DNA of 64,000 nt from Heterohyrax brucei (lineage: Eukaryota; Chordata; Mammalia; Hyracoidea; Procaviidae): assembly GCA_028571685.1 (NCBI GenBank), contig CM053142.1, forward strand, positions 70,767,296 to 70,831,295, in the 5' to 3' direction. Of the stretch, positions 25,736 through 36,800 are shown piece by piece. The notes below the pieces were generated by a model that made no database searches, had not been told where the DNA came from, and was given only the letters and a program-made list of their open reading frames with translations. How positions within the stretch are numbered: position 1 is the first letter of the stretch; each line of letters begins with the position of its first letter. Both the position numbers and the translations under genes were made by a program.

Positions 25736-25886
25736 CTTCTCCATCCTGGCCCAGTCAGTTGCTCTACTGTGTTAAAAGGTTCCTAGGTGGCATGTCAATT
25801 CTTTCGATGACTGAATAAATGCCACACCTAGAAACTTATTATACTTTTGAATTATGTGTTGGCGAAGAACACTGAATATACCATGT

Positions 25887-26380
25887 ACCATGGATTGAAC
25901 TGTGTTCTCTGAAAAATCTAGCAGTTTGGCTAGGCCATAATTCCTGGTGTTGTGTGATGTTCCTCCCTGTTGGAATTCCTGCCTCTCTGATGCTAATGAG
26001 GGTGGATGGGTGGCAGTGGCTTTGGCAGAGCAAAGTTCAAGGTGTAGGTTTGTTTTGTGTCTTGAGGCGGTCTCTTGAGCTATAAAGGAGAGAAACTAGA
26101 AGAGACATTTGGGGACCTCACACCACCAAAAAGCAGTGCTGGGAGGTGAGCACATCCTTTAGAAAGGACTGGGGTCCCAGAGCCTTAGAAGCTTCCAGTC
26201 CAGGGGAAGACTGATGATGAGGACCTTCCTCTAGTGCCAACAAAGAGCCTTCCCTTTGAGCTGACATGTTGAACTTGAACTTTTAACTGACTGTACTGTG
26301 ACAAATAAAACTTCTGTCTTTTAAAGCCATCCACTTGTGGTACCTGTGTTAGATCAGCACTAGCTGACTAAAACACCATG
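25887..26380 (+). mobile_element. ERVL/MaLR-like LTR, sense
   Basis: Sense copy from 'accatggattgaactgtgtt' to 'agctgactaaaaca', with a polyadenylation-like AATAAA near 26,305. Confidence 0.65.
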
Positions 26381-26404
26381 GAATGCTAGGGGAAGAAACA
26401 AAAA

Positions 26405-26588
26405 CGTTTTGTAAGAAGTATAGCAAGAACACTTCTTAGAAGCGAGGATGACAAGACTTCACCTTACACATTTTGGACACATTATCAGGAGGGCTTAGTT
26501 CCCGGAGAATGTCACAATGCTTTTTAAAGTGGAGCGTCAGCATAAAAGAGAAAGACACAGCAGCTGCAACAGTGGGTTCAAGTATAAC
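26405..26588 (+). repeat. RTE/BovB LINE, left part of a split copy
   Basis: 'cacattttggacacattatc' matches the YFGH region of RTE. The right part continues at 27,201 after an inserted LTR. Confidence 0.7.
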
Positions 26589-27200
26589 TGAAGCAGGCGG
26601 AGACCTCCAGCCCCCTGATTTGAAAGGGGAAAACGTCAGTCAAGAGTGATTCTTTACCTGTTTGATAGAACTGACTCTTGATTTTTCTTTTCTTAAATTT
26701 CCTGACTTTGTTTACCTGGCTCAGGCAGGAAATCACACATTATTTGGCAGGAGCCACTGAAATAATATCTCTGTAGCTTCTTTTTACAGTTTTTTAGGAA
26801 TATCAAAACAAGTGGAGAGCTGAGTGGAGGTGCCAGGTGAGTAGAGGTGCCAGGTGCCTGTCCAAAGATCCCCTGCCTCAGGTGACAACGGAGAGTTTCC
26901 TGGACTTCAGTTCAGATGCATACGGCATCTGAGGCCAGCTCTGGGATGGGCACCCCTCCCAAACTGCTCTCACTGTTCTCCTTAACGCTGCCCCCTGTGC
27001 TGGCTCAGCATGTGGCTTGTCCTTTATAACCCTTGAGCTCATTTGGTGGTTTCAGATAGGCTCTGAGAATGAAAATGCTGTGTGTCCCTTGTGTGCCAGC
27101 AACACAGAAAATAAAACCTTTAATCACTCACCCAAATACCTGTGTCAGGGATTGGCTTTAGCAGCAGGCAGGAACAACCCCGGACCCTTCTCTGGTAACA
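26589..27200 (+). mobile_element. ERV1-class solo LTR inserted in RTE
   Basis: 612 bp from TGAAGCAGG to CTGGTAACA, flanked by TAAC (26585-26588 and 27201-27204). AATAAA near 27,110. Same family as 22946-23536. Confidence 0.8.
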
Positions 27201-27300
27201 TAACAAAGACGGTAAGGATGACGCAGGACCTGGTAGTGTTTCAATCTGTTGTGCATAGCACTGCAGTGAGTTGGAATTGACTCAACTGCACCTAACAACA
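27201..27300 (+). repeat. RTE/BovB LINE, right part of the split copy
   Basis: 'agacggtaaggatgacgcag' to 'gcacctaacaaca' completes the RTE tail begun at 26,405. Confidence 0.7.
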
Positions 27301-27564
27301 GTTTCACCAATGAAAAGTCATCATTTATTATGATAGTTACTAAAGCCTCTATTATATATGGGAGATAAAGATCCTTGAAGTGCTGCTAGTAGCTGATTTT
27401 AAGCTCCCCAAGTCACCAGGTGGACAGTAAACCCATTTTCAGTTATTATTGGGTCTTCTCTCCAGGGTCACTTCAGATTTGGAATTTGAGAAGGTCATTA
27501 TGTTTCCAGTCCATTGAGGCAATGAATCCCCTGTAGTTATTTATCATGTAACATTATAATGACC

Positions 27565-27667
27565 TGGAAACCCTGGTGGCTTAGTGGGTTAAGTGCTATG
27601 TCTGCTAACTAAACGGTTGGCGTTTCAAATCCATCAGGTGCTCCTTGGAAACTCGATGAGGCGGTTC
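27565..27667 (+). repeat. AfroSINE, left part (split)
   Basis: 'aaccctggtggcttagtggg' to 'tcgatgaggcggttc', interrupted by a GC-rich LTR. The right part is at 28130-28195. Confidence 0.9.
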
Positions 27668-28129
27668 TGTCAGGCGAGCTGGGCTGTACCTGGACATGGC
27701 AACCAGGATGCAGTTCCTGGAAATCATCAGGGCAGGGCGAGCCTCTCTCTTTCTGGAAGGTCCTCACCTCAGTTCCTGGAAATCAGAACGTGACCAACCC
27801 CTCCCTTCCCAGCAAGTCCCCAGTTGTTCTCCTCACGTGCTAATTCGCGGCTCGCGGTACCTGAACCCTATTGGCTCCCGCCTTTGCCCCCATGCCCCTA
27901 CTAGGGGCCACGCTGGGCGCAAACGTCCGCCTCCGTGTAAGCCCCCCTCCCCAGCCTGAAAGCATGACTTCTCCGACTCCTACCTTGGAGCTCGCAGAGT
28001 TCGCCCGGGAGCGCACCAGTCAACTCTGTCCTGCTGCTGACTCTGGCTCTTTCTCTGACTGCCGCCGACACGGTTAGCCTACCTCGCCTTACAGGTGGTG
28101 CCGATACATCTACCCTACCTCGCCTTACA
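27668..28129 (+). mobile_element. GC-rich solo LTR inserted in AfroSINE
   Basis: 462 bp from TGTCAGGCGAGC to CTCGCCTTACA, CpG-rich and unlike its surroundings. Flanking GTTC (cggttc / cagttc) is the target duplication. The last 15 bp, ctacctcgccttaca, also occur about 37 bp earlier. CpG retention suggests a young insertion. ERV class not certain. Confidence 0.8.
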
Positions 28130-28195
28130 GTTCTACTCTGACCGCTAGGGTCACTATGAGTTGGTCACTATGACTCGATGGCAGTGGGTTTGGTT
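28130..28195 (+). repeat. AfroSINE, right part (split)
   Basis: 'gttctactctgaccgctagg' to 'cagtgggtttggttttagtt'; completes the copy begun at 27,565. Confidence 0.9.
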
Positions 28196-28394
28196 TTAGT
28201 TTTTATAATGATCTAAATATGCTTTTTTTCCCCTTCTACCACAGTGAGATTTTTTGAGAGGGCTCTCATTCAATTTTGTGTGACAGCATGGAATCCAGGG
28301 CCTGTCACATAGTAGCTGCTTTATTAAATGCTTGAGGAAATGAATCTTCTTGGTCCGGGTAATACAGCTTAATGGTTTGCAAAAAGTATATTGT

Positions 28395-28697
28395 TGTAGT
28401 CAGCTAGTGCTGCTTGCTTGATGGTGTGAGCTTCCCTATTCTCTGCCTGCTTCTCTTTCCTTTTATCTCTTGTAGGATGGAAGGATTAAGGGTGGGGCAA
28501 GCCATACTCCAGGAAACTCCCTTTACAATGGAGCAGGGAGGTGATCCTATGAAGGGATTTACAGTCCCACACTAATCCTTTAACATACAGCATAGAAAAA
28601 CCACAAAAGGGAGGACAATCACAAGATACTGGGAATCATGGCCCAGCTACGTGGCTACACATACTTCGGGGGTGACACAATTCAATCCATGACATTG
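28395..28697 (-). mobile_element. ERVL/MaLR-like LTR, antisense, partial
   Basis: 'gtagtcagctagtgctgctt' then 'acacaattcaatccatgaca'; internal deletion relative to other copies. Confidence 0.6.
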
Positions 28698-28964
28698 ACC
28701 CATCCGTAAAATACCTTTTCATCATGATTTCCTTATGAGTAAGAAAACAAGACTACAACTAAGTGGAAGAATTTATTACCGTTCTGTTGGCTTGTTTTCT
28801 ATAGCCAAGACACTTAATTTATATTCGACATCCTGGTTTGATGCTTACTTAAATGGCTACCTACAATGGTTATTAATCTCTGGAAATGGTTTTCCTTGAG
28901 CTTTTTTTTTTTTTTTTTAAATAACAGCATACCGTTCTGTCTGAAGTGAGTTCGAGGAGCAACA

Positions 28965-29190
28965 CGGTTTGTGCTTAGAAGTGACGACTTAGAAGGCAGA
29001 CTGAATTCTGGATCTGCTACTTACTAGCTGGCAACCTTAGCAAATTATATCAACTGATCTCTGGCAAATGACATCCCTCTGTGCTGCAGTCTCCTCGCTA
29101 GTTATACCTCTGTAACTCTTCTTCACAGTCTGGATATGCTAATATCTGTAAGGTAATTAGAGAAGAACCTGGCACCAAAGTAATGGCTTT
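28965..29190 (+). repeat. MIR element
   Basis: 'tctgctacttactagctggc' is the MIR core phrase. Confidence 0.6.
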
Positions 29191-29199
29191 TCGCACTTA

Positions 29200-29680
29200 T
29201 TATTGCCCAGCCTAGACCCAGAGCTAAAGACTGTACAAACTTCAAAGTCCTTCCAAGTTCTTAGTTTTTAACATCCATGCTCATTTTTTATCCATGTCAA
29301 TGATATTGCTATTGTAGTGTTAAATTAAGACTCCTCAAACTTTTCAGAGGATCTCTTGGCTACGAACCCTCTGTTTTAACGTCTTTCCCACTACTCTGCA
29401 AACTCTTCCTGAAGCTTCTGCCTTTTCCTTCATATGATAGGTGTTTTCAGTATTCACTGCAAAGAAAACATAAATATTATGAGAGCTCTAATTTTTTCAT
29501 CTGTATATCTTCTTTATACCTAACCTTTGATCCTGGCTGAAAGTCGACAGAAGAAAGACCTCCAGTATATAGGGCTCTGAGCCCCATATATTCTCTCTTC
29601 TGCTTCTCCATGTATCACCCCTTCAACATATTCAGTCTTTCATCTGTTACTGAATCTATGACCCAAGATTAACTGACTGA
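29200..29680. other. No gene recognised
   Basis: AT-rich sequence without recognisable repeat or exon. Confidence 0.4.
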
Positions 29681-30300
29681 TCCTTCTTTATTTATCATTG
29701 TATTTTGGATGGAGGTTTACAGAACAACCCTAATAGAACAATTAGTACGCACTGTGTTGTTACTTTCATTAAAAACCTCAAGAGATGTCAACACTCTTCC
29801 TTCTCAGACTTGGGTTTCCTGTTACTAGCTTTCCTTACCCTCTTCCTTTAGTCCTTACCCCTGGTCTAGTATGCCATGTTAGTCTTGTTGTGTCTTATGG
29901 GCCTATCTAATCTTTGGCTGAAAGGTACACCTCAGGAATGACTTTATTACTGAGCTAAAACGGTATCTGGGGGCCACACTCTCAAGCTTCTCCAGTCTCT
30001 GTCAAGCCAGTAAGTCTGGTATTTTTGGGTGAGTTGGACTTGTGTTCTACATTTTTCTCCAGCTCTGTCCAGAACCCTCTGTTGTGATCTCTGTCAGAGC
30101 AGGTGGTGACACTAGCTGGGCACCATCTAATTGTGCTGCACTCAGTCTGGTGCAGACAGTGGTAGTTGTAGTCCATTAATCTTTTGGACTCATCTTTTGC
30201 TTGTGTGTTGAGTTTTTTCATTCTCCATTGCTCCTGATGCAGTGAGACTTGTGGAGTATCTTAGATGGCTGCTCACATGCTTTTAAAGCTCTGGACGCTA
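29680..30300 (-). repeat. L1 3' UTR, antisense
   Basis: From 'tttatcattgtattttggat' to 'gtggagtatcttagatggct', collinear with the other antisense copies. Lies just downstream of the A2M polyadenylation site. Confidence 0.7.
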
Positions 30301-30754
30301 CTCACTAAATTCTGACCCACAACTCTATGAGCCAATAGTAGATTTGGCTCTGAGAACACATAACTCCCACCTCAGTTCAAGTCCCAATTCATTATTCTGC
30401 CTCCCAGTGGAATCTATCCACCTGTCTATTTCATCATTTCCTTTTAATGTGGGAAGTCCTTTCTAGTGAATATGTTCTTCTAAAACTCACCCTTTGGCTT
30501 TTTCTTAGAGTAGTCCCATTACCAAACACACTTTATACTGCCTAGTACATACTTTCAATACTGGTTCCTTTTCCAATGCTTTCTTCTTTTCCGGCAGCTC
30601 CTACCTGAAGCCTACTCAGACTAACATCACTGTAATATTTTTGTGTTTTTAAGTCTCTCACATTTGGATTGCTCTGAATTTTTATCTCAGGATCCTATTG
30701 GGAATCATATGGGTATATAATAAATCCTGATTAAATAAATGAAGAACCAGTGAT
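30300..30754. other. A2M immediate 3' flank, nothing recognised
   Basis: No repeat or exon recognised between the L1 fragment and the A2M polyadenylation region. Confidence 0.4.
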
Positions 30755-30861
30755 AAATGTTGATCAGAAAAAGTTTATTCACCAAGTTGTCAGAAAGAAA
30801 AAACCCTTTCCATCGATATTCCACAGAGATTGTAGCAAAGCAGTTTTTGTTGATACGGTCT
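30755..30861 (-). terminator. A2M: A2M 3' UTR and polyadenylation signal
   Basis: On the minus strand a short 3' UTR of about 105 bp runs from the stop to an AATAAA at 30774-30779, followed by a T-rich stretch (actttttctgatc) resembling the human A2M mRNA end. The exact cleavage point is not determinable from sequence alone. Confidence 0.8.
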
Positions 30862-30878
30862 TCATGCATTTCCTTGAT
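30862..30878 (-). CDS. A2M: A2M exon 36, coding part and stop
   Basis: Seventeen coding bases after acceptor gtcacag encode (D)QGNA followed by TGA; human ends DLGNA. Phase continues exactly from exon 35. The stop occupies 30862-30864. Confidence 0.9.
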
Positions 30879-33800
30879 CTGTGACAGCAGAAATAAAAGG
30901 GAATTAAGATGGACCTGGGTTTTCTGAGCAGCGAATATCTCTTCCCTTGTATCTGGGTAATGTAGTGCCTACTGAGACTCAATTAGTACAGTAGAAAATG
31001 AGATCCATTACAGACAACTACTCAATAAGCAATCCCATGAACTTTCTGAGGTTTGTCAGAGTCAGTGGTCCTTTCCCAGTAAATGTATTTTTCTATAGTA
31101 ATATGCAGTATGAGCAATATGAAGAGTATAAAAAACATGCAGCGCAAGTTCTTTGGAGTATAGCCTTGCAGGACAAGCCAAAGAGTTCTCACTACATTAG
31201 AAGGAGTGCTAAGTGCTTACCTTTGCTGCAGGGAGCACTATACTCAGCAACTGCAAACTCATCTGAAAAGCAAAAATAAAAAAACCCAAACATCATTAGG
31301 CTAAGTACGAGTGATAGCAAACAGATTAGTGAAGGGACTTTTCTTGCGTGAAGAATTGCATCTTCTCAGGAACCACAGTATAATTCATTTGAATCACTTC
31401 TTGCTGCCTTACAATGTTACCTTTTAAATGTATTCTATATCCTTTTAACCTCAACTTTTGGAGGATAGTTCAGATGTTCTACTTTTTAAAAGCTTATATT
31501 GTCCTACAGATGTTCTCTATTAGTAGATGATATATTTATGTTCTAGGTAGTTTCTACAAAGTGTGTATAGAAGATAAAGAAAGGAGAACCAGACTTTACG
31601 GGAACAAAACAAGAATATTTTATGTTGCAAATCACTGCAACATATTTATCAAATCAAAATTTCAGTGATCAGGGATTTAGTTTTCATGTGCATGTCGCGC
31701 ACTCACCTGTTTCATAGTAATCGTAGACTTTCACTATGGCCGGTTTCAGATCCCTTACTTGGATGTCCTGCACAACTATGAAGGACAAGATCAGTGGCTG
31801 ATTCATCACCTACAAAAGGAAAAGGGAATTAAATGACCTTTCAGGAACATTTGTTTGCTCTTGTTTGGACAGCTTTAAATAGTCATCTGTTTTCAGAAAG
31901 AAAGCTAATTTTAAAAAAAGTCAACTAATAACACACTACAGAGTCCTTAAACCTCACACAAAGCCCTTACAATAGATGGAAATTCCCCAAAATGTTTAAG
32001 TCACCGAAAGGACTCCCATACCCTCACAAATGCAAGTGCATGGCTCTGCTCATAGGACATGAACAACACATATGCTTTTACTGGTTGACTTTGTGGTTGT
32101 TAGGTGTTATCAAGTTGATTCTGACTAGCTATGTCCATTTTTAAATATTCAGAGATTTAGTAGTTTCACCCCTCTATCTTGTAAAAATACTGTGCTGACT
32201 CACTACAGCTTTACATTTCATAAGATTTATTAACTATAATACCCATCAATATAGAGATTAATAAACTATGCTATACCATATAACTATAGTTATATACCAT
32301 ATAACAATGTAACATAAAATCAGATTGATGTATTGATTGAACTGGCTTTGTTATTTTATGGTTGAAGTCCTTGTTTAGCTTCTTTTTCTATGGAAGTGAC
32401 ATGCTGATGTTGATAGAATTACTGAGTAATTTTCTGATGGCTTCCTTACAGAGATTATTACCTATATTTTTTGCAGCTAGACTGACAGTGCTCTCACCTT
32501 ATCCAGGTAAATCAAGACATGGTTGTTGCTGACTTCTGTCCGGCTCACATGGATTGAGCTTTCAAGCTGAAAACACATAAAAAAGCCACAAATGTTAATA
32601 GACAGATGTAACCATCAGGGGACCCAAAGAGAAAAGTTTTTATCATCAAAATAAGCTTGAGGATACAATTTTTTGAAAAGTTTCTTGTGAGTAAAGACAA
32701 TAATGGGAACATTTTAAATGAAAGGTAATTTGAATGAAAGATTTAATATTAGTGTGACACTTGGCCTATGTGTAAAGATAATTTATCTGAAGAAAAGGGA
32801 ACTAAATGTCCTAAACTTGGAATAACTCGTATTTTAAGGTTTACTTCACCTTCTTTTCCTCTATGAACAAGGTTTTTGCCCCCTTGCTCTAACTTATAAT
32901 CTCATTTTTTTTCTGTTAATGCTCAGTCTGTCATTTTTGTATTTTTTTCCCACTGGTTCAAGGGTACAAGCTTTCTCTTATTAACAAGATCCTAAGTTCT
33001 ACCTAAGCAGGAACTCACTGGCATTTTCCTATAATTGTCATATAAGTGGTGGATGCCCATATGAATTGACTAAATTTAATTTCTGAATTTGGAGAAAGTA
33101 TAAATTCTTTGATAAAGACCGATTTGGTAGTCTTTTAATATTAGCCTTCTCTTAGTCTGGGGATACACAAGACATTAAATAAAATATCAAAATTCCTCAG
33201 CTTCTAATAAACCTACCGCTTTCACTGTTGGTTTCAGGGGAATGAAACCAGATACCATCTTCACATCAGCAATCGCCATGTTGGAGACAGGGCGGGTTCC
33301 TCTGTAACTGAAGGTCCAAGGAAGGAAGCGATTAGGACTGTCTGTGTTATTAAAAGTCCTCTTTTTCCACTTTCATAGTAAGTAGCCAGTTATACTGATG
33401 AGATCCACAAGATGAGATAGTGTCTTAAGCCAAGCTCTTGTGAGATATAAATGAGGAAAGCGAGCAGAGACACAGGGGGCCTCACACTACAAAGAACAGA
33501 GCTCTGGGAGTACAGCACATCCTTTGGACCTGAGGTTCCTGCACTGAGAAGCCTCCAGACCAAGAGAAGACTGACTCATCACAAGGACCTTCCTCCATAG
33601 CCAACACAGAGAGAAAGTCTTCCTCTTTAGCCAGTACCCTGAAATTGGGCTTCTAGCCTACCGGATTGTGAGAGAATCAGTCTCTTCTAGTTAAAGTCAT
33701 CCACTTACGGTATTTCTGTTATAGAAGCAGTGGATGGACTAAGACACTACCCCAATGACTTGGAGAACTGGCTGTGCATTCAAACTGTCAGGGCTCTTGT

Positions 33801-36800
33801 TGAAGCCACAGAGATCACGCTCTGTCCTAGGCTTGCTGAACTTGAATTTCAAGGGTGTGGACCCTGGGAATTTGTGTTTTAAGACAAGTTTACTACTTAC
33901 TGATGCCTAGGAGACCCCTCATATATGCCAGTCATTTGTATATACATTTTATCTTGATTTTTTCCTAAATATTATCTCCAACCAAGTTGTAGTATCCTTT
34001 GTGGAAAGACACTTTAAAAAAAATCTCAATAACTACTTGAGTTTTGTAATATATATTTGTTTTCCTGAAGTAATTATTTATACATAATCTGAGATTTCTT
34101 TAATGTCAGAAGGATTTCTAACCAGTGGGTGACTGTTTCGTTCTATTTAAGCTTTGCAATACTTCTCCCTCCATCTTAGATAAGCCAAGAATACGATAGG
34201 ATTTCATTATATCTGAAGGAATTCAGATCAGAGATAAGGGATAATGTTCTTTGTTTAGTTACTACTCAGTGAATTATTAACCTTTCAATAATGAGGATGG
34301 ACAATGCAAACTCCATGTGTCAGTCTTCTGGTGCTGCTCTAACAGAAATTACTATGAATGGATGGCTTCAAGAAGAAAACTTTTATTGTCATAGTCCGGT
34401 AAGCCACAGATCTATTCATAAGCTACAAGTTCATTCAATAGGAGAAATTATCACAGTCTGGTAGGCTAAGAGTCTAAATATGATATGAGAGTATCCTGGC
34501 GCAGGAACCTCAGGTGCAAAGGATACACTTTGCTCTCAGTGCTGTGCTGTCAATGGTATGAGCTTCCGGACTCTCTCTGCGCACTTCTCTCTTTTATATC
34601 ACACAAGCTTGTAGTTTGTGTCCTGCCTCACCGACACAACTGCTGCCCATTCTTCCTCATCAACATCACAGAGGAGGATTCACAACACATGGGAAGAACG
34701 ACTCACCACTGGGAATCATGGCTTAGCCAAACCAATATACACGTTTCTGGGGGGACACAAAGCAATTCATGACACTCCATCACTGTGAAATTATACTGTG
34801 TCAGCTGTTTTTTCAATACATGTGACCAAAACATTTGTTGTCATACTGCTCTACTAACTGAGGAGTTCCTTTGAGTAGATCAGTTGTTATGCTCAGCACT
34901 GGGTGAATACAGTCAGAAGGTCTTACCTGACATTCAGTGAGATGTGGAAGCTGGTGTGAGCCTTGGCTCCGTCACAAGTTGGAGGCAGAGTCTGCACCTC
35001 CAAAGCAAACGGGAACTCCTCCTTCACTGGGATAATATTGTATTTCAAGGATGTCTGTGGAAAAGAAAAAATCTACTTCTTTCCCCTTCCCAGCATTCTG
35101 CTCAACTTTCTGAATGCTGACTTGCTCAGTTAGACTTTTCTTTGTAAGGGGTTACTGTGGACCCTCTGCCTCACTCTCCCCTGAGAGTCTCACCTGGAGG
35201 TAGACACATCTATCTCCTGTCACTTTTGCACTGTACTTCTCCGGCACCTTTGGCAATGACACTTGCTGTAGTAACAGGAGGTTGCTGTTGTCCACTTGGA
35301 AATTTTTGGAAAAGGTTTGTGAATCCTGAATGGTCACCTGTGCAGCCTTTCCAGTCTTGGAGAAAGTGGCTGCTCCATATTTGGAGAGGGCATGGAGAGC
35401 CACCACTGTGTCCTGGAGGAGACAAAGGAGAAAAGCTGCTCAGGTATGATGCGCCTTCGAGGGCTGGCATCCTTGCCAGAGTCTCATTAGCTATCACAAA
35501 GAAGCAGCGACTTCCTTCCTCTCTCACTACTTAAATTGCTATAAAAACTGATGATAATCCTTAGATAATCAGAACCATAGCCTTTATGTATTATTTTACT
35601 TCTCAGAAAACTGGTCCTTGTCTCTCTATAAACATATGTAGGATGTGTAATATGAGGAATCTGTATGTGAGTGAGGGTTATTTCCTAGCATCAGCCCTTT
35701 GTCTCTGATACCTTATTAACAACTATGGGTACAGGGTCACTGTGAGATGGAATCAACTTGATGCAGTTGGTGTTTTCGGTTTTACGGTAAGACCTACCGC
35801 TACTCAACCGAAGTTCAATTTGACTCTTCCTAAATTAAACTCTGCTCAGCTGCTGAGGTCAGTGCCTTGAGGGAAACCAAGGTCCTTAGCAGTTGCGGTT
35901 GAGGTTATGCTTCAGTTTCTCCAAAAGAAGTAAAATATGAATAACTATAATTACTTTCTGAGTTTATTGACACTTATTTGGTTCTCTTTTTTTTTTTACT
36001 GGATTATTTCCTGTGCTTAGTGATTCCTTCTGGTATGTCATAGTCTCATTTCTAACACTGAGCCTGAATGACTTCTTTCAAATAATAGATTCTTAAGAAA
36101 TAAATGGTAGCTGTTTTAACAAAATTTGTTTTCTTCCTATTTGAATGGAAAAACAAGAGATCATATACTAGGGAAAAAGGATGGGGTGCCACATTTTCTT
36201 TCTCTTTTAGAACACAGGGAAACCGTGGTGGCATGGTGCTTAAGTGCTACGGCAGCTACCCACAAGTTTTGCAGTTTGAATCCACCAGGCACTTCTTGGA
36301 AGCTCTGTGGGGCAACTCTACTCTGTCCTATAGGGTCACCATGTGTCAGAACTGACTCTACAGCAGTGCGGTTTGTTGGGTTTTTAGGATATATGTTTAC
36401 ACCTAAATTATCTGCAGATAAAAATTTTTTCATGCACATGTAGAAATTGGTGAATTTTCTAGGTCCAGGATTACATAGCAGGTTCAGGAAGATGAGTGAA
36501 TAAATGCAGTTCTTCTAACTCTAGCTAAATGAAAAGTTGCATATGGAGAGATACACAGAGAAAGCACGAAATGTTTCAGCTTTAAAAGAAACCATCTAAA
36601 TGGCATCTGAAAATGGAGAGATTTGCAAAGAGAGACTGTTGGATTTGGAAGAGAGTTCCTGGGAAAAATCTGAAAAGGATTCTCAGAACCTCCAAAAGAA
36701 CTACAGCAAATCATCTTATTGATTCTGCTGTGGGCATTAAGCACAGGGTCTTGATGCCCCTCTGCTGCTCTAAGGAGGTACACTTGTTGGAAATGGGAAA

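Noticed and set aside
22946-27200. Possible provirus bounded by two related LTRs
   Set aside because: No gag, pol or env signature between them, and the interval is made of unrelated repeats including another LTR with its own target duplication.
1-30700. Exons of KLRG1, the gene next to A2M in human
   Set aside because: I looked for C-type lectin motifs and splice-supported exons and found none; the neighbour is probably further left.
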